Shown here: positions 53,919-63,756 of the stretch, piece by piece
Numbering within the stretch: the first letter of the stretch is position 1
Layout of the letters: each line of letters opens with the position of its first letter
DNA from: Takakia lepidozioides
Lineage: Eukaryota > Streptophyta > Takakiopsida > Takakiales > Takakiaceae
Direction of reading: 5' to 3'
DNA: 64,000 nucleotides
NCBI GenBank assembly: GCA_030704615.1
Contig: CM060731.1
Coordinates: 67,994,756 to 68,058,755 of the forward strand
The notes under the pieces: model-generated
Seen by the model: the letters and a program-made list of their open reading frames with translations, nothing else
Database searches by the model: none
Told to the model about the DNA's origin: nothing
Translations under genes and position numbers: made by a program

Positions 53919-54115
53919 GTGAAGGAATTTCTAGAGGATATCTGGAAAGCCCAAACTAATTATTAATGTCAAGGTAAGTCACACTACTGGAGTGAGCCCC
54001 TCACAAAGGTGGTGTCTATTCCCTTTGTTTCCGTCCAAACTGGGCACCGGGTCTATGGTCACAAGGCTACGGCAAACAAAGTCTTATGATTACTTTCTCT
54101 GCTTCTTTCTGATGG
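53915..54115 (+). mobile_element. LINE-B 3' fragment
   Basis: Aligns to 10814-11012: TGTGAAGGAATTTCTAGAGG, GGTAAGTCACACTAC, CCGTCCAAACTGGGC, GGCTACGGCAAACAAAGTCT. Encodes the end of ORF2 plus 3' UTR. Confidence 0.8.
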
Positions 54116-54124
54116 ATGTAATTT

Positions 54125-54352
54125 CTTTCTTTCTCAGAGAGGTCTTCCATTACAAGAATCAGAAATGCTTGGCAGCTTACCTGCATGAAGTATTGACTCT
54201 TTGACAATCCCTTGAGCTTTAATAACTGCTTTTGGGCTGATTGTGGCCCCTCTCTCTTTCTTGTTTCTCTCTTCCTCTTGTCCCATAAGCTTTCTGAGCT
54301 GCCCATGGACGTTATGAAGTACCATTTCATTTCATTTCATTTCCTGTTTCCG
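54125..54352 (+). mobile_element. LINE-A 3' copy
   Basis: Coding block HYKNQKCLAAYLHEVLTL, then hairpin AAGCTTTCTGAGCTGCC (mutated), GACGTTATGAAGTACC, (CATTT)3. Confidence 0.75.
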
Positions 54353-54424
54353 CAGACGTAACAAATCCTTTGAGGAATAGTTGTAATTAAGAGGATCAGG
54401 ATCAGGGATCCCATTCTTCTCTTT

Positions 54425-54457
54425 CTTTCATAAAGCACCATTTCATTTCATTTTCGT
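54425..54457 (+). mobile_element. LINE-A tail scrap
   Basis: CATAAAGCACCATTTCATTT only. Confidence 0.55.
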
Positions 54458-54459
54458 GT

Positions 54460-55060
54460 ATTTGTTGTGTTATGAAGGTAGGAGCGGTCACAATACATGT
54501 GTAGCTTTTGTGAACAAGCAAGCACACCTGGATCCCTGCGAAAGGCTGGCTGCAGCTGCTTGAACTTTCTGAAGACTATTCTGACCTGCCTGAGGACCTT
54601 CTGTACAAAGCCAGCAGTATTTCTGATACCTCTGTGACACACTTGAACACAGCAGGATTTCCTTGAATGTTTGAACTCTAAATGTTTGTTTGATTTTTCC
54701 TATGTCTTAAAAAGTAGTTGAAGTTAGCAAAGTGATTTATCTTGGATTTTGGACAGTGGGTGAATCTGTCAAATAAGCAACAATTTTGATCTACAGTCAT
54801 GTAGAAGGCCTTGTGTTTTGAGCACATGCTGCTGTGGACAGTGTATTTAGACTTTTCACAGGCTTCTTAAAGATTTCACCTGATTTTCTCTCTACACTAA
54901 GCATGTCGGATAATATTGGAGGGAAAGCAAGAAAATGCCTCCATAGCCTCCTGGGTGGCCTTTTGTCCCATGGGAATTAGGGGATAGAATGTCGACCAGC
55001 TCATGGTGCAAAATTGGTTTCTTTTAACAAGTATTCACAAACAGGGATTGTTGGTGGGTG
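54460..55060. other. Intergenic stretch
   Basis: No coding sequence recognised. Lies between the DDB1/CPSF-A-like gene and the converging NTPase frame; 3' UTRs of one or both are expected here. Confidence 0.4.
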
Positions 55061-55062
55061 TC

Positions 55063-56532
55063 TTATTTGGTTCTCTTTCTCTCTAGAATGTCTATTTCCT
55101 TCCCTAATCTATCCCTCTCGCTCTTCAATCTTGCAATCTCTTCCTTATCTAATCTTTCTTTGTCCCTCCTTAGTCTCTCCATCTCTCCTCTCTCTCTCTC
55201 TAGATTCACTCTCCGTTTCGCTAGTCTCGTTCTGGCGTCTCTCTCCCGCTTCATTCTCTCCTTTTTCAATTCCCTCTCAAGTTTGTCAGCTTTTTCTCTT
55301 GTGTCCCTCTCCAGGCTCTCGGAATCACTGAGGTCTTTGTATGTGATTAGCTTTGAGCTTTTTGGGCCGGAAGCGGGACTTTCCGGACTGCAGGATGACC
55401 GTGTAGAGTAGCCATCTCCCCCTTTAATGCGTGCTGGTGACATCTCCTTCTGGAAATAGTACTGGCGAATTTGGCGCCTTACTCCCCCGAAGATATCATT
55501 AACTCCAGCATCCACCCATGTGAGAATTTGACCCTCATTCAAGGGCACTAGATTGGCCAAGACTTCGTTCGCTAGGAATTGGGACCCGAATTCCACACGG
55601 AATCCATAGTATTGGAAGTTATCATCCTTTACATTGAAGAAGTGGAGCAGCAAGTACAGGAGAGGGTTGGGACTCCCACCAACAGCATCGAAAATTTTGT
55701 CAAAGGTCGACAAGGAATCCATCGCCTCCTTGAAATCAACTATGCATTCTACATTGGATTTATCAAACATGTACCTGGCTAATCCCCCATAGGTCTGAAA
55801 TCTGCCCAAGACTTCCTTCTCGTGCTTTTCTCTATGGAGTTTTGATCGACAAGTCAACACCTCTGATTCTGACCACACTGGCATATAGAGCTTGAGTGCG
55901 TCTCTCGGCTTTGCAAACTGATAGTACTCTTGAGGATTTGGGGAGCAAGAGAACAGAATGCACTTGGCATTGAAACGCATAGGCTCACCTCCCAGATTGG
56001 CTCTGCCATCGATCAGAAACCATGTCCTAGTTTCCATCAACTCATCGATGAAAGCGTCACCTGATCCTGATCTGACAAAAGGCACCGAGGTCCAATCAAA
56101 TAAGTATCTCACATTCGTATTGTACTGGTATACAACTCTTTGGCTCTCAAATGCAAGGTCATAAAGCCAAACATAGCTGTAAGTGGTCTTCCCAACACCA
56201 GGGGACCCAATGATGATGAACCTGCTCTTACTGCCATCACAAATCTTCTCTCTTATCAAGTCTGTAAGGTGTTCATAGCACGGCCTGATCCACAGCTTGG
56301 AGTTCCTCAGCTCTGACCCCACAAAGTGAATGCCTCCATCACCCAGGTTCAGGATACCATCCCTGAAATCCGCCCCAGGAAGACGCCTTGCGAAATGTTC
56401 CAGCCAGGGATCGGCGTGACTGCTAGAGTCATGAGGGGTCACGTAACTTGCAGCTGATACCAAGTTTAACGGCATGTCTCTGTCTCTGTCTTGAATTTGT
56501 AGCAAGGTCAGCCCAGTCTTCGAGATGACCAT
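55063..56532 (-). CDS. Crinkler/RHS-type P-loop NTPase-like protein
   Basis: 489 residues, intact, no intron. Walker A is GSPGVGKTT (109-117), preceded by RFIII. Walker B-like WFLIDG lies at 171-176, and FSCSPNP (194-200) resembles a sensor segment. The N-terminal W-IRPCYEHL...GSPGVGKT layout and VVYQYNT (133-139) are those of the NTPase module shared by Crinkler (CRN) proteins and kinetoplastid retrotransposon-hot-spot proteins. Residues 400-489 are a highly charged Arg/Glu coiled coil instead of a recognisable nuclease or kinase effector domain. No LxLFLAK-like N-terminal header or secretion signal is seen. An in-frame TGA precedes the first ATG; Met20 is an alternative start. Such proteins are found in oomycetes, fungi and scattered plants and algae; role here unknown. 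Confidence 0.65.
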   Translation of the reverse strand: MVISKTGLTLLQIQDRDRDMPLNLVSAASYVTPHDSSSHADPWLEHFARRLPGADFRDGILNLGDGGIHFVGSELRNSKLWIRPCYEHLTDLIREKICDGSKSRFIIIGSPGVGKTTYSYVWLYDLAFESQRVVYQYNTNVRYLFDWTSVPFVRSGSGDAFIDELMETRTWFLIDGRANLGGEPMRFNAKCILFSCSPNPQEYYQFAKPRDALKLYMPVWSESEVLTCRSKLHREKHEKEVLGRFQTYGGLARYMFDKSNVECIVDFKEAMDSLSTFDKIFDAVGGSPNPLLYLLLHFFNVKDDNFQYYGFRVEFGSQFLANEVLANLVPLNEGQILTWVDAGVNDIFGGVRRQIRQYYFQKEMSPARIKGGDGYSTRSSCSPESPASGPKSSKLITYKDLSDSESLERDTREKADKLERELKKERMKRERDARTRLAKRRVNLERERGEMERLRRDKERLDKEEIARLKSERDRLGKEIDILERKRTK

Positions 56533-56732
56533 TCAACAATCGCATGTAGCTAGTGCTGCAGTAGATCTCTCCGTGAGGTGAACCTTCGTTTACAGAACCA
56601 CACAAAGAAGACAGAACTAGATCTCCTGCAAGCAACAACTGCTGAAGGCATTTGAATGCCTCGACAGCTTTGCAAACCCAACAGTCTCTACCCACAGCTG
56701 GTTCATATCTGCACTTTACAGTCACTCCTCCA

Positions 56733-57572
56733 TTGTAATATCACACAACTTGAGGATGGATCCATCCGCCGCTCCCCCTCTCGCTCACACACAGGGATCT
56801 TCCTGCCGCGTCTGAAGGACCTCTCCGAGATGTAGCTCATTTCTTTCAGACTCTTTGTGCACAGAGGAGGCGTGATTTGAAGCGATGAATCCCTCACCAT
56901 CTCCTCGCTAACCTGCCACCCTCACACGTCTCGCCTGCCGGTGATCACGAAACTAGTCATGTGCAGACATCAGCTACCACCGCTGGCGGCGCTCTGATAA
57001 TATAACCAAAAGGTGGCAATGGCTATCAACAACTGGCAGGCTCTCTACCATTTGTGCAGGACCGAGATCAGTAATGTCTAAACATTTTCCTTTGAGGGAT
57101 TGCAGACATGTATCCAGGCTGTATCAGCACCATCATCATCTCAGGGGTTTACAAAGTCTGGAGTGTTGTGAGGAGTTTCACTCATCTTCTGAGAAGTGGG
57201 CATGGCGATTGTGAAGGTGGAATGGAAAGGACTCCTGCGCTGTTGGAGTGGGGTCTGCAAGTAAGAAAGTGGGGTCAAAGTAAAGCTGCAACATTGCAAC
57301 AGGCCGCAGTTGCTTTGGAGTGGTGGGAGGAAGACATTGGAGGAGGGGGAGTAGAAGAAGACACGGGTGAAACCTGAAGATGTTTCATTGACATTGATGC
57401 TTGTAATCACTAGCAAAACAAGTGATTGAGCAGCGGCATTTGCAAAAGACACTCCTTGGAGCAAAAACCCAACCCCAGAAAGAAGGTCACATAGTAATAC
57501 AGTCCTACACAAAAGGCGATGGTCAACATGAAGAGGAAGCCGCGTCAAACAGCTGCTGACCCCGTTAAGAGC
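56733..57572. other. Intergenic stretch
   Basis: Open frames on both strands (57108-57377 +, 57141-57548 -) without recognised motif. Likely the 5' flank of the NTPase gene (minus strand) and 3' UTR of the minus-strand gene ending at 57573. Confidence 0.35.
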
Positions 57573-57886
57573 TCAAGCCCCCATGACGCCATAAAACAGG
57601 CCGTGCTTCTGCCCATCTGCTTCAGGCAGGTCATTAATGGCGGAGAGGTCGACATGTTTATAATTTACGTCATCTACGGCCCCTTGTTGGGCCGTGTGAT
57701 CATAGGAACTCCCTTCCTCTCGACCCGGGCTCTCGAGCGACTCGGCCACCATCAGCTTCAATGATTCAAGGAGGCCCAAAGGGCCAATTTCGTCGGCGTG
57801 ACTCTCAGAATCTAACAAAACAGCATGACTACTGGAAGCACGCGACACTGCATTTCCTGTCCCGCTCGCTGGAAATCCCAACCACT
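57573..57886 (-). CDS. TF(K/R)PxIN gene, terminal exon
   Basis: Acceptor GGCTGCAG (AG 57888-57887), needing one carried base, which the previous exon supplies (CCA G|AG TGG = PEW). Reads EWLGFPASGTGNAVSRASSS through SSYDHTAQQGAVDDVN to a TGA at 57573-57575. Acidic, disordered-looking. Confidence 0.6.
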
Positions 57887-58375
57887 CTGCAGCCATTGCA
57901 TCAGTAATGGAAATGCAAGCCCATGCTCCCTTCCCATCAAGAGTTCATCAAGTTTAATTCCTACGGAGCTCCTAGCAATCTACAGAAACACCTACACTAT
58001 ATCCAGGGGACAAGCACAACATTCAGAATCAGATTCTCTGCAATGAGGACAACGAACGAGGTCCTCCTGAACTGACTGTCACACTTATTGTCCTCTGTCA
58101 CTCTGGCGGGGAAAAGCATGCAGCCCTCTTAATGCCAAGTTTGCGATGTGGGACTTCCATCTAGTCTTGAAGAGCTGCACAACATAGCCTATCAGCTACA
58201 TGGATATACAAGATTCCAAGACTCCAGAGAAGGACAATGCCAAAATAGATGAAGAGTGCCTATGCATGTAACGATCAGAACAAAATGCAAGGCTGAGACT
58301 ATAAACACCTAGCACCAAACGTAGTACTACAGAATACATCTGGCATCAAAGACCCTGATGTGAGTTCAGAATTAC

Positions 58376-58487
58376 CTGGTCCACGTTCATCTTGAAAGTA
58401 AAAACCATGCACTTCCTGCTGCTCCTTCTCTACTATTGTCGTCTGCGAGTTACTCTCACCCATACGACCACCCCCACTAGAGCTTCC
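58376..58487 (-). CDS. TF(K/R)PxIN gene, exon
   Basis: Acceptor CTTATACAG, donor GTAATT. Reads GSSSGGGRMGESNSQTTIVE then KEQQEVHGFYFQDERGP, phase 0 in, 1 out. Confidence 0.6.
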
Positions 58488-58496
58488 CTGTATAAG

Positions 58497-58550
58497 AAAT
58501 GAAATGAAATGAAATGGTGCTTTATAACGTCCGCGGAAAGCTCATAGAAA
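58497..58550 (-). mobile_element. LINE-A 3' tail
   Basis: GAAATGAAATGAAATGAAATGG then CTTTATAACGTCCGCGGAAA and the first stem; truncated inside the hairpin. Confidence 0.7.
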
Positions 58551-58664
58551 GAAAGATGACATCACCACCATGACTGTCATGATTGAGCCATTCATGTTTT
58601 TAACAAAACAGTCCTACAGATTTTAGTGAAGTTTCTTGCATTGACAGAACCTTAAGGCAATCAC

Positions 58665-58783
58665 CTTTTTGGAACCCTTTCCACCTCTGCCATAGAGCTC
58701 CGGTCTGAATGTGCACTCAGCCATCTCCATATCTTGTCTTTCCTTTCGCATGGCTTCCACTTTCTGTTCCCTTTTTTCTGTAT
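58665..58783 (-). CDS. TF(K/R)PxIN gene, exon with CTFRPEL
   Basis: Acceptor TATGTATAG, donor GTGATT. Reads TEKREQKVEAMRKERQDMEM then AECTFRPELYGRGGKGSKK. Needs one carried base at its start. Confidence 0.6.
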
Positions 58784-58938
58784 CTATACATATAAGCTTG
58801 TACCACTGACGACTTGAGCTGCATGTGCAAACCAGCCAGTCATTGCTACGTTCAACAAATAGCATTCATGTCACCTTACAAACATTCTGTCTGTAAGGTG
58901 CTTGAATATGTCAGTGACAATGAATTGTCTATCACTAC

Positions 58939-58990
58939 ACGTGCAATCAACAAGCATCGAAACCTCAGTGGTAGACTTCTTTTGCCATTT
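58939..58990 (-). CDS. TF(K/R)PxIN gene, tentative small exon
   Basis: 52 bases between acceptor GCTACTGCAG and donor GTAGTG: KWQKKSTTEVSMLVDCT. Chosen because its phase (0 in, 1 out) is exactly what its two neighbours require; the donor is weak. Confidence 0.4.
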
Positions 58991-59559
58991 CTGCAGTAGC
59001 TGGCAAAGAGACTCTGTTGCAGGTCCCACCAGAAGGCACAACCATGGCTAAAGCTTAGTGTGGCATCTTCACGCATACGAACTATTGACCCTTGGAACTG
59101 ACACATATATCCACATATAAACATTATTTGTATCTATCTGCCTTGAGACTCTTGAGCTTTCTGGGAAGAGTTGAAAGCTTTATTCGTCCATGGGCCGTCA
59201 TTCCTCCCATTTGATCATGTAACTCCATTCACAGTGCACATGTGAACCCCTTACTAGGTAGACACTACTTCTCATTCCATTGACACATTAAACTGGATAT
59301 TCACAGTAAGGCCTCAACCCTTGCTGTGATGACCTTGTGTCAACCTTCAGGTAATGCGAACTACCTGAATTTTCGTCTCCGGGTTGAAAGGTTGCGAGAC
59401 AAACGGTCCATCTTGAATTGATAAGTGAAGTTGCTGTCATCAGCGTGATTCTTGTGATTGAGCACCAGGTGTACGTGACTACCCCGGTGCATTTTTTTCT
59501 GTCACAGCCACACCCATATTTGAGTCATGAGGATTTCAAGAACATATTGATAATTTCTT

Positions 59560-59870
59560 TTAGACTCCAACAGGGCCACGGCTTCAGGCTCAGCCTAGAG
59601 ATTTTGAGAGTTGGTGAACAGAGGTGCAGGGACTTTGTTCTTCATGGTCCTTAAGAGGGTTGCTCTTTGATGAGAATACCCCAGACATTGTATCAGAAAA
59701 TGGATATTGTCTTCAGGCTGCCTGCACATTGGACATTGACAATCTCCCTTTCTTTTATGTTCAAACTCCCTGCCCCAATCTAAAATATCTGGGCAGCTCA
59801 CACAGCAAATTGATGCTTGTGTGAAGGCCTTTCTAGAGGTAATCTGGAAAGCCTGTCTGCAGCTCTACAT
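59560..59870. mobile_element. LINE-B 3' end with internal inversion (twin-priming type)
   Basis: 59565-59785 encodes, on the minus strand, the zinc-finger region of family B (CQCPMCRQPEDNIHFLIQC, GYSHQRATLL, then AEPEAVALL). From about 59789 the + strand continues with the very next segment of the element (AHTQQIDACVKAFLEVIWK). The two pieces are adjacent in the intact copy (about 10580-10790 and 10790-10850) but head-to-head here. Confidence 0.75.
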
Positions 59871-59953
59871 TGAGGTCTGCAGTGCCTGAAAGCCTCAGAC
59901 CTTTCAGCTCTGACTGACTTAAGCATACTAAGAAATCACAGCGTAGTTAGTAC

Positions 59954-60097
59954 CTCAACAGCAAGCATGAAATCTACGAACTTATCGAAAGAGAGAAGCT
60001 TCTCAGAATCTCCCATCTTCAGCACTTCAGAAACATCTTGAACAACGTCCTTACTCAAGCGCCGTAAATCTGCAGTAGCCAGCTCAACAAGGCCATC
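59954..60097 (-). CDS. TF(K/R)PxIN gene, EF-hand exon 2
   Basis: 48 codons, phase 0/0, acceptor GCACTCCAG, donor GTACTA. Begins DGLVELATADLRRLSKDVVQ and ends KFVDFMLAVE. Joining to the upstream exon makes DEDK|DGLVELAT, an EF-hand-like calcium loop with Asp at 1, 3 and 5 and Gly at 6 but Thr where position 12 is normally Glu, so binding is doubtful. Confidence 0.7.
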
Positions 60098-60242
60098 CTG
60101 GAGTGCAAAGCAAATGATTAAGCACAATAATATCTATGCGCAATTTTTCAAAGCGAAAAGACGCTGACACCCTGACAAACAACGCATGGTGATTTCAGAC
60201 AAATTTTAGAAATACAGCAGGAGAATGATTATGAGTGAGAAC

Positions 60243-60452
60243 CTTGTCTTCATCAAGGCTGTCAAAAACTTGCTTGAAACCACGCTGTTTTATGCGTCCA
60301 AGTAACTTTTGAGACGTCGGCCCAACATAGTGACAGTTGGCTTGATCCCTTTTGAGTTTCTCATCCCTTTCAGCCACATCCTCCTTCTTGCTATCGAGGG
60401 CATATTTCATTCTATACAAGAACTCTCCAATTGGGAGAGTCAATGGATTCCT
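60243..60452 (-). CDS. TF(K/R)PxIN gene, EF-hand exon 1
   Basis: 70 codons, phase 0/0, acceptor TCAATTGCAG, donor GTTCTC. Reads RNPLTLPIGEFLYRMKYALD, then FKQVFDSLDEDK at its end. The PIGExLY block directly follows the motif-rich N-terminal half. Confidence 0.7.
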
Positions 60453-60536
60453 CTGCAATTGAGATGAACATTATCAGCTGTACACACAGCTTCTGAGCCT
60501 ATACCACATTCGAAAGGAACGACAAATGGTAAAAAG

Positions 60537-60665
60537 AGAAATGAAATGAAATGAGATGATACTTTATGACGTCCGCGGGAAGCTCAAAGAGCTTACGAGA
60601 CAGAAATTAGATGATACTTTATAACATCTGCGGAAAGCTCAAAGAGCGTATGGGACAAGAGAGAG
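60537..60665 (-). mobile_element. Two LINE-A tails (minus)
   Basis: GAAATGAAATGAAATGAGATG at 60538, hairpin AAGCTCAAAGAGCTTACG; a second stem at 60632-60655 lacks its tail. Confidence 0.7.
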
Positions 60666-60674
60666 CATGAAACG

Positions 60675-61330
60675 AGAAATGAAATGAAATGAAATGTGCT
60701 TTATAACGTCCGCGGAAAGCTCATAGAGCTTATGGGACAAAATGGAAGAAAACATGAGAGAGGAAACAAAACCAGAACCCAAGAATGAGAACTAATGTTC
60801 TAGTGATTGTCTACGGGTGAAGGCCTCGTGCAGGTAAGCTGCCAAGCATTTCTGATCCTCCTCAGTGAGAGATTGGGTTCCACTGAATAAACAGTGGAAT
60901 CTCCCGCGGATCTCGTAGTATAGAGGGCAGAAGAAGAAGAAGTGTTCTTCAGTTTCAATTTCCCGGCTGCTCCCTATGCAAGCTGGACAGAGGCGGTCCT
61001 CCCCATGCAGGTTTTCCCATCTGCCAGACTCTATCCATAGGTTGTGGGAACCCACCCTGAACCGCCCCAATGCCCTCAGGAGGGAAGGAGATAAGGATGC
61101 TGAAAGGTAATTTGGCCTCAAGATTCTATCATCTCGGAGCACCAAGAATGTCTCTCCATAGAAGTGGAGCTTTGTCGTGAGATTGGGTAGCTTCCAAGTT
61201 CTCTTGACATGTAATTCCATAAGCTCTCTCCTAATGAGTCTGTTGTGGTCATGTCTGGATATGATGTCCACCCCTTCTGGATTTGTTGGTAATAGGGAAG
61301 CAAATAATAGATAATAGAAAGGGAGTGAGG
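60675..61330 (-). mobile_element. LINE family A, best-preserved 3' copy (minus)
   Basis: A 159-codon open frame (61271-60792) covers the ORF2 C-terminus: LIRRELMELHVKRTWKLPNL, RPNYLSASLSPSLLRALGRF, finger CPACIGS...HFFFFCPLYYE, and CLAAYLHEA. Compared with other copies it lacks the DVFHY residues (small in-frame deletion). Tail of four CATTT units and full hairpin at 60675-60750. It sits in the 1.5-kb intron between exons 61970 and 60452. Confidence 0.8.
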
Positions 61331-61419
61331 ATACAAGACGGAATGTGAAGCTCTCAATATGCAGCCCAGGAATACTATGGAAAAAGGAGTTTCATAAGTC
61401 CACGCAACGCCCAAAGATC

Positions 61420-61500
61420 CTAGGTGAAATGAAATGGTACTTTATAATGTCCGCGGAAAGCTCAAAGAGCTTATGGGACAAAATGGGAAAAAACACAAGA
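61420..61500 (-). mobile_element. LINE-A 3' tail (minus)
   Basis: GAAATGAAATGGTACTTTAT, AATGTCCGCGGAAAGCTCAAAGAGCTTATGGGAC-type end with full hairpin; coding part absent. Confidence 0.7.
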
Positions 61501-61969
61501 GAGAGGAGACAAAACCAAAGCCAAAAAGCAGCCCAAAAGCAACTACTGCAAAGAAAGAAAGCAGAAAGAAACTTTATAACAAAATGATGCGCATCAACCA
61601 AACAAGCCCCTAGTGCTTAATTGGCGCAATGAAGTCCAAGGGCGTTGGCGTACCTGTTAACCATTTCTAGGAACCCTATCATTTATACTAAGTGGTACAA
61701 CAGCCCACATGTTGCTATGCTTGGTCGCCTCATCAATCTACCTGGCAATAATCGAGCTAACCACATAGCATACAAATTACTGTATCAAAGAATGCTGTTT
61801 GCTTGGTGCAGCAACTCAAAAACTCAACAATGACAAACTGCTCCCATCAAACATCCCTAAGACCCCAACCCCTGGATGTATCCTTCGTAGCACTTCCTCT
61901 GCAAAACACTAGCTACTTCAAACCCAAATTTTCCACCCAATATCTAAGAGGATGACAGGGTGTGCTTAC

Positions 61970-62189
61970 ATTAATCTGTGGCTTGCGTCCAGTTAGTGGT
62001 CTAAAAAGCTGCCGGCCAGTACTGGGATCAACGGGTCTATGACCTAATTGCTCCCGCATTTGCCTTTTCTCAGTCAACTTGGAGGCATACTGCAGTAGTC
62101 TATCAAAGACGGACCCCTCATTTTGGTAGTCTCCATCCATATCCAACCCATTCGATTGCCGTCTGTTGATAGCTGGTCGAAATGTTACT
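61970..62189 (-). CDS. TF(K/R)PxIN gene, exon with VTFRPAIN
   Basis: Acceptor GTTTTGCAG, donor GTAAGC. Begins VTFRPAINRRQSNGLDMDGD, ends GHRPVDPSTGRQLFRPLTGR plus KPQIN. One carried base in, phase 0 out. The join to the next exon gives KPQIN|RNPLTLPIGE. Confidence 0.7.
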
Positions 62190-62276
62190 CTGCAAAACCC
62201 TTTCACGTTAGGTTTCATCCTGTTAAATGTTTAAATGTGTAAGAGTCTAAAAGAGAATCGTAAGTATTTCACTGAC

Positions 62277-62449
62277 CCTTCAGGGTACCATTGCATGTAT
62301 TCTGCTTGACGTCGACGACGGCTCTCAGCATCCAAAAAGAGCTGTTCAAAGCGAGAGTGAGAACCATCCTTGCCCTCATGCTCCTCATCCAGTTTTCGAC
62401 GATTAATTTGAGGTTTGAAAGTGCACTCCATAAGCTTGGCCTCCCAAAT
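62277..62449 (-). CDS. TF(K/R)PxIN gene, exon with CTFKPQIN
   Basis: Acceptor TGTGGACAG, donor GTCAGT (phase 2). Reads IWEAKLMECTFKPQINRRKL, then RFEQLFLDAESRRRRQAEYM, QWYPEG. Typical Arg/Glu helix between motif copies. Confidence 0.7.
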
Positions 62450-62504
62450 CTGTCCACATTGCACTACCAATGATTAGACAATGGTCAGACATGTCTCTGC
62501 AACC

Positions 62505-62750
62505 TCACTCTGTCTTTCACTATGAAGATCAGAAATGCTTGGCAGCCTACCTGCACGAGGCATTCACCCTTAGACAATCACTCGAACAATAGTTCTTATC
62601 TCTGACTCTGGTTTCCTGTTTTCTCTCATGTTTTTCTTTCCATTTTGTCCCATAAGCTCTATGAGCTTTCCGCGGACGTTATAAAGCACCATTTCATTTC
62701 ATTTCTGTGAGCTTTCCACGAACGTTATAAAGTACCATTTCATTTTATGT
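62505..62750 (+). mobile_element. LINE-A 3' copy (plus)
   Basis: HYEDQKCLAAYLHEAFTLRQ, then hairpin, GCGGACGTTATAAAGCACC and (CATTT)2 to about 62705, followed by a second partial tail to 62748. Inserted in antisense to the host gene, in the intron between exons 62812 and 62449. Confidence 0.8.
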
Positions 62751-62811
62751 CTGTTAGGCTTTCTATACAATGCATTCACTGATGCTGTCCAATTATAAAG
62801 AACCGAAGTAC

Positions 62812-62914
62812 CTCATTCCGGAGTTCCTGCAATTGATCATGCCTAGGCTTGTCTTGATGTTGTAACCTATTCCAAATCTGACCATGCTCCCGCCTGAGCT
62901 GCTTTGCTCGTTTG
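62812..62914 (-). CDS. TF(K/R)PxIN gene, exon
   Basis: 103 bases with one carried base in and phase 0 out; donor GAG|GTACTT. Reads KRAKQLRREHGQIWNRLQHQ, then DKPRHDQLQELRNE. It has no start codon, so it only appears when the flanking exons are joined. Confidence 0.6.
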
Positions 62915-63494
62915 CTTCACATTGCAACCATGCATCTCTTAAAACCAGCATCAGAGCATTCTCCCTCCTTTAAGCCGGGATTCTAAGCTTAACAAAAGTG
63001 CTTATTAAAACCATCTATTAAAAACACGAGTAACCCGACCAGTCAAGTATGATACCATTCCCTACTTCCCTACACAGGCCAGAACCTTTGGAATTACAAT
63101 GGTAGACTTATCATATATATCCATCCAATCTCATCACCCCTGCATGGACCTAAATTTTTCCAGGCAAACAAACATTTCTCTGAGCAGAAAATAATCCTTT
63201 CTAAGTACAAGGAATGAGCCTGGCAACATTACCTTAGTAAGCCTAAGGCCAAGAAATGAACTGAAATGGAAGCAAGAAAGAACTGGACTTCTGAACTACT
63301 GAAACAAAGCCAAAGAACCTACTCAGAAGGACCAAAGTCAAAGAGTGTCTGAACAAAGTAGTTTGAAATTTCAGGCAAAGGTCAAGCTATGTCAGGCCAA
63401 TATAGGAGCACCCTGGACAATAGGGGTATTCAAAAGATAAGATTATCATCAAGGGACCCTGCCGACTACATGCTTGTGATAGAGCAAAAGATAC

Positions 63495-63673
63495 CTGATT
63501 TCAGGCTTCAAAGTCAGCTCAGCAAGCTCCCTGGCTTCATCATCTTTCTGTTTCTTTGCAATCAGCTTCTGCTGATTCTCTATCTTGGTAAGGCCTTCTG
63601 TGTACAATAATTCTCCATAATTCCTGTACTGCTTGGCTGTTCGGGCTCGCATTCGCATGATCCTCCATGATTT
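63495..63673 (-). CDS. TF(K/R)PxIN gene, most upstream exon seen
   Basis: Acceptor CATTGACCAG, donor GTATCT. Reads RMRARTAKQYRNYGELLYTE, then KLIAKKQKDDEARELAELTL, KPEI. Lys/Glu coiled coil ending in the first motif copy. Confidence 0.6.
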
Positions 63674-63756
63674 CTGGTCAATGGAAAGGATATAATCTGA
63701 CTGAGAAAGTACTAGGAGAGGTCATTTTTGCTGCATCTCATATGAACTTGAGAAAG

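Larger units (their letters stand above)
57573..63673 (-). other. Spliced minus-strand gene with TF(K/R)PxIN motifs (extent)
   Basis: Ten exons were joined by hand from 63673 down to 57573. All junctions are GT-AG and all phases agree, giving 1626 coding bases (541 codons plus stop); the gene continues past the right edge or starts just upstream. The protein repeats a motif: LTLKPEI, CTFKPQIN, VTFRPAIN, CTFRPEL. It then has NRNPLTLPIGEFLYRMK and a degenerate EF-hand. Proteins with repeated CTFxPxIN motifs, which I associate with ciliated protists and flagellate algae, are the nearest thing I recall, so a ciliary or cytoskeletal role is possible but unproven. Introns hold LINE-A copies in both orientations. 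Confidence 0.65.
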
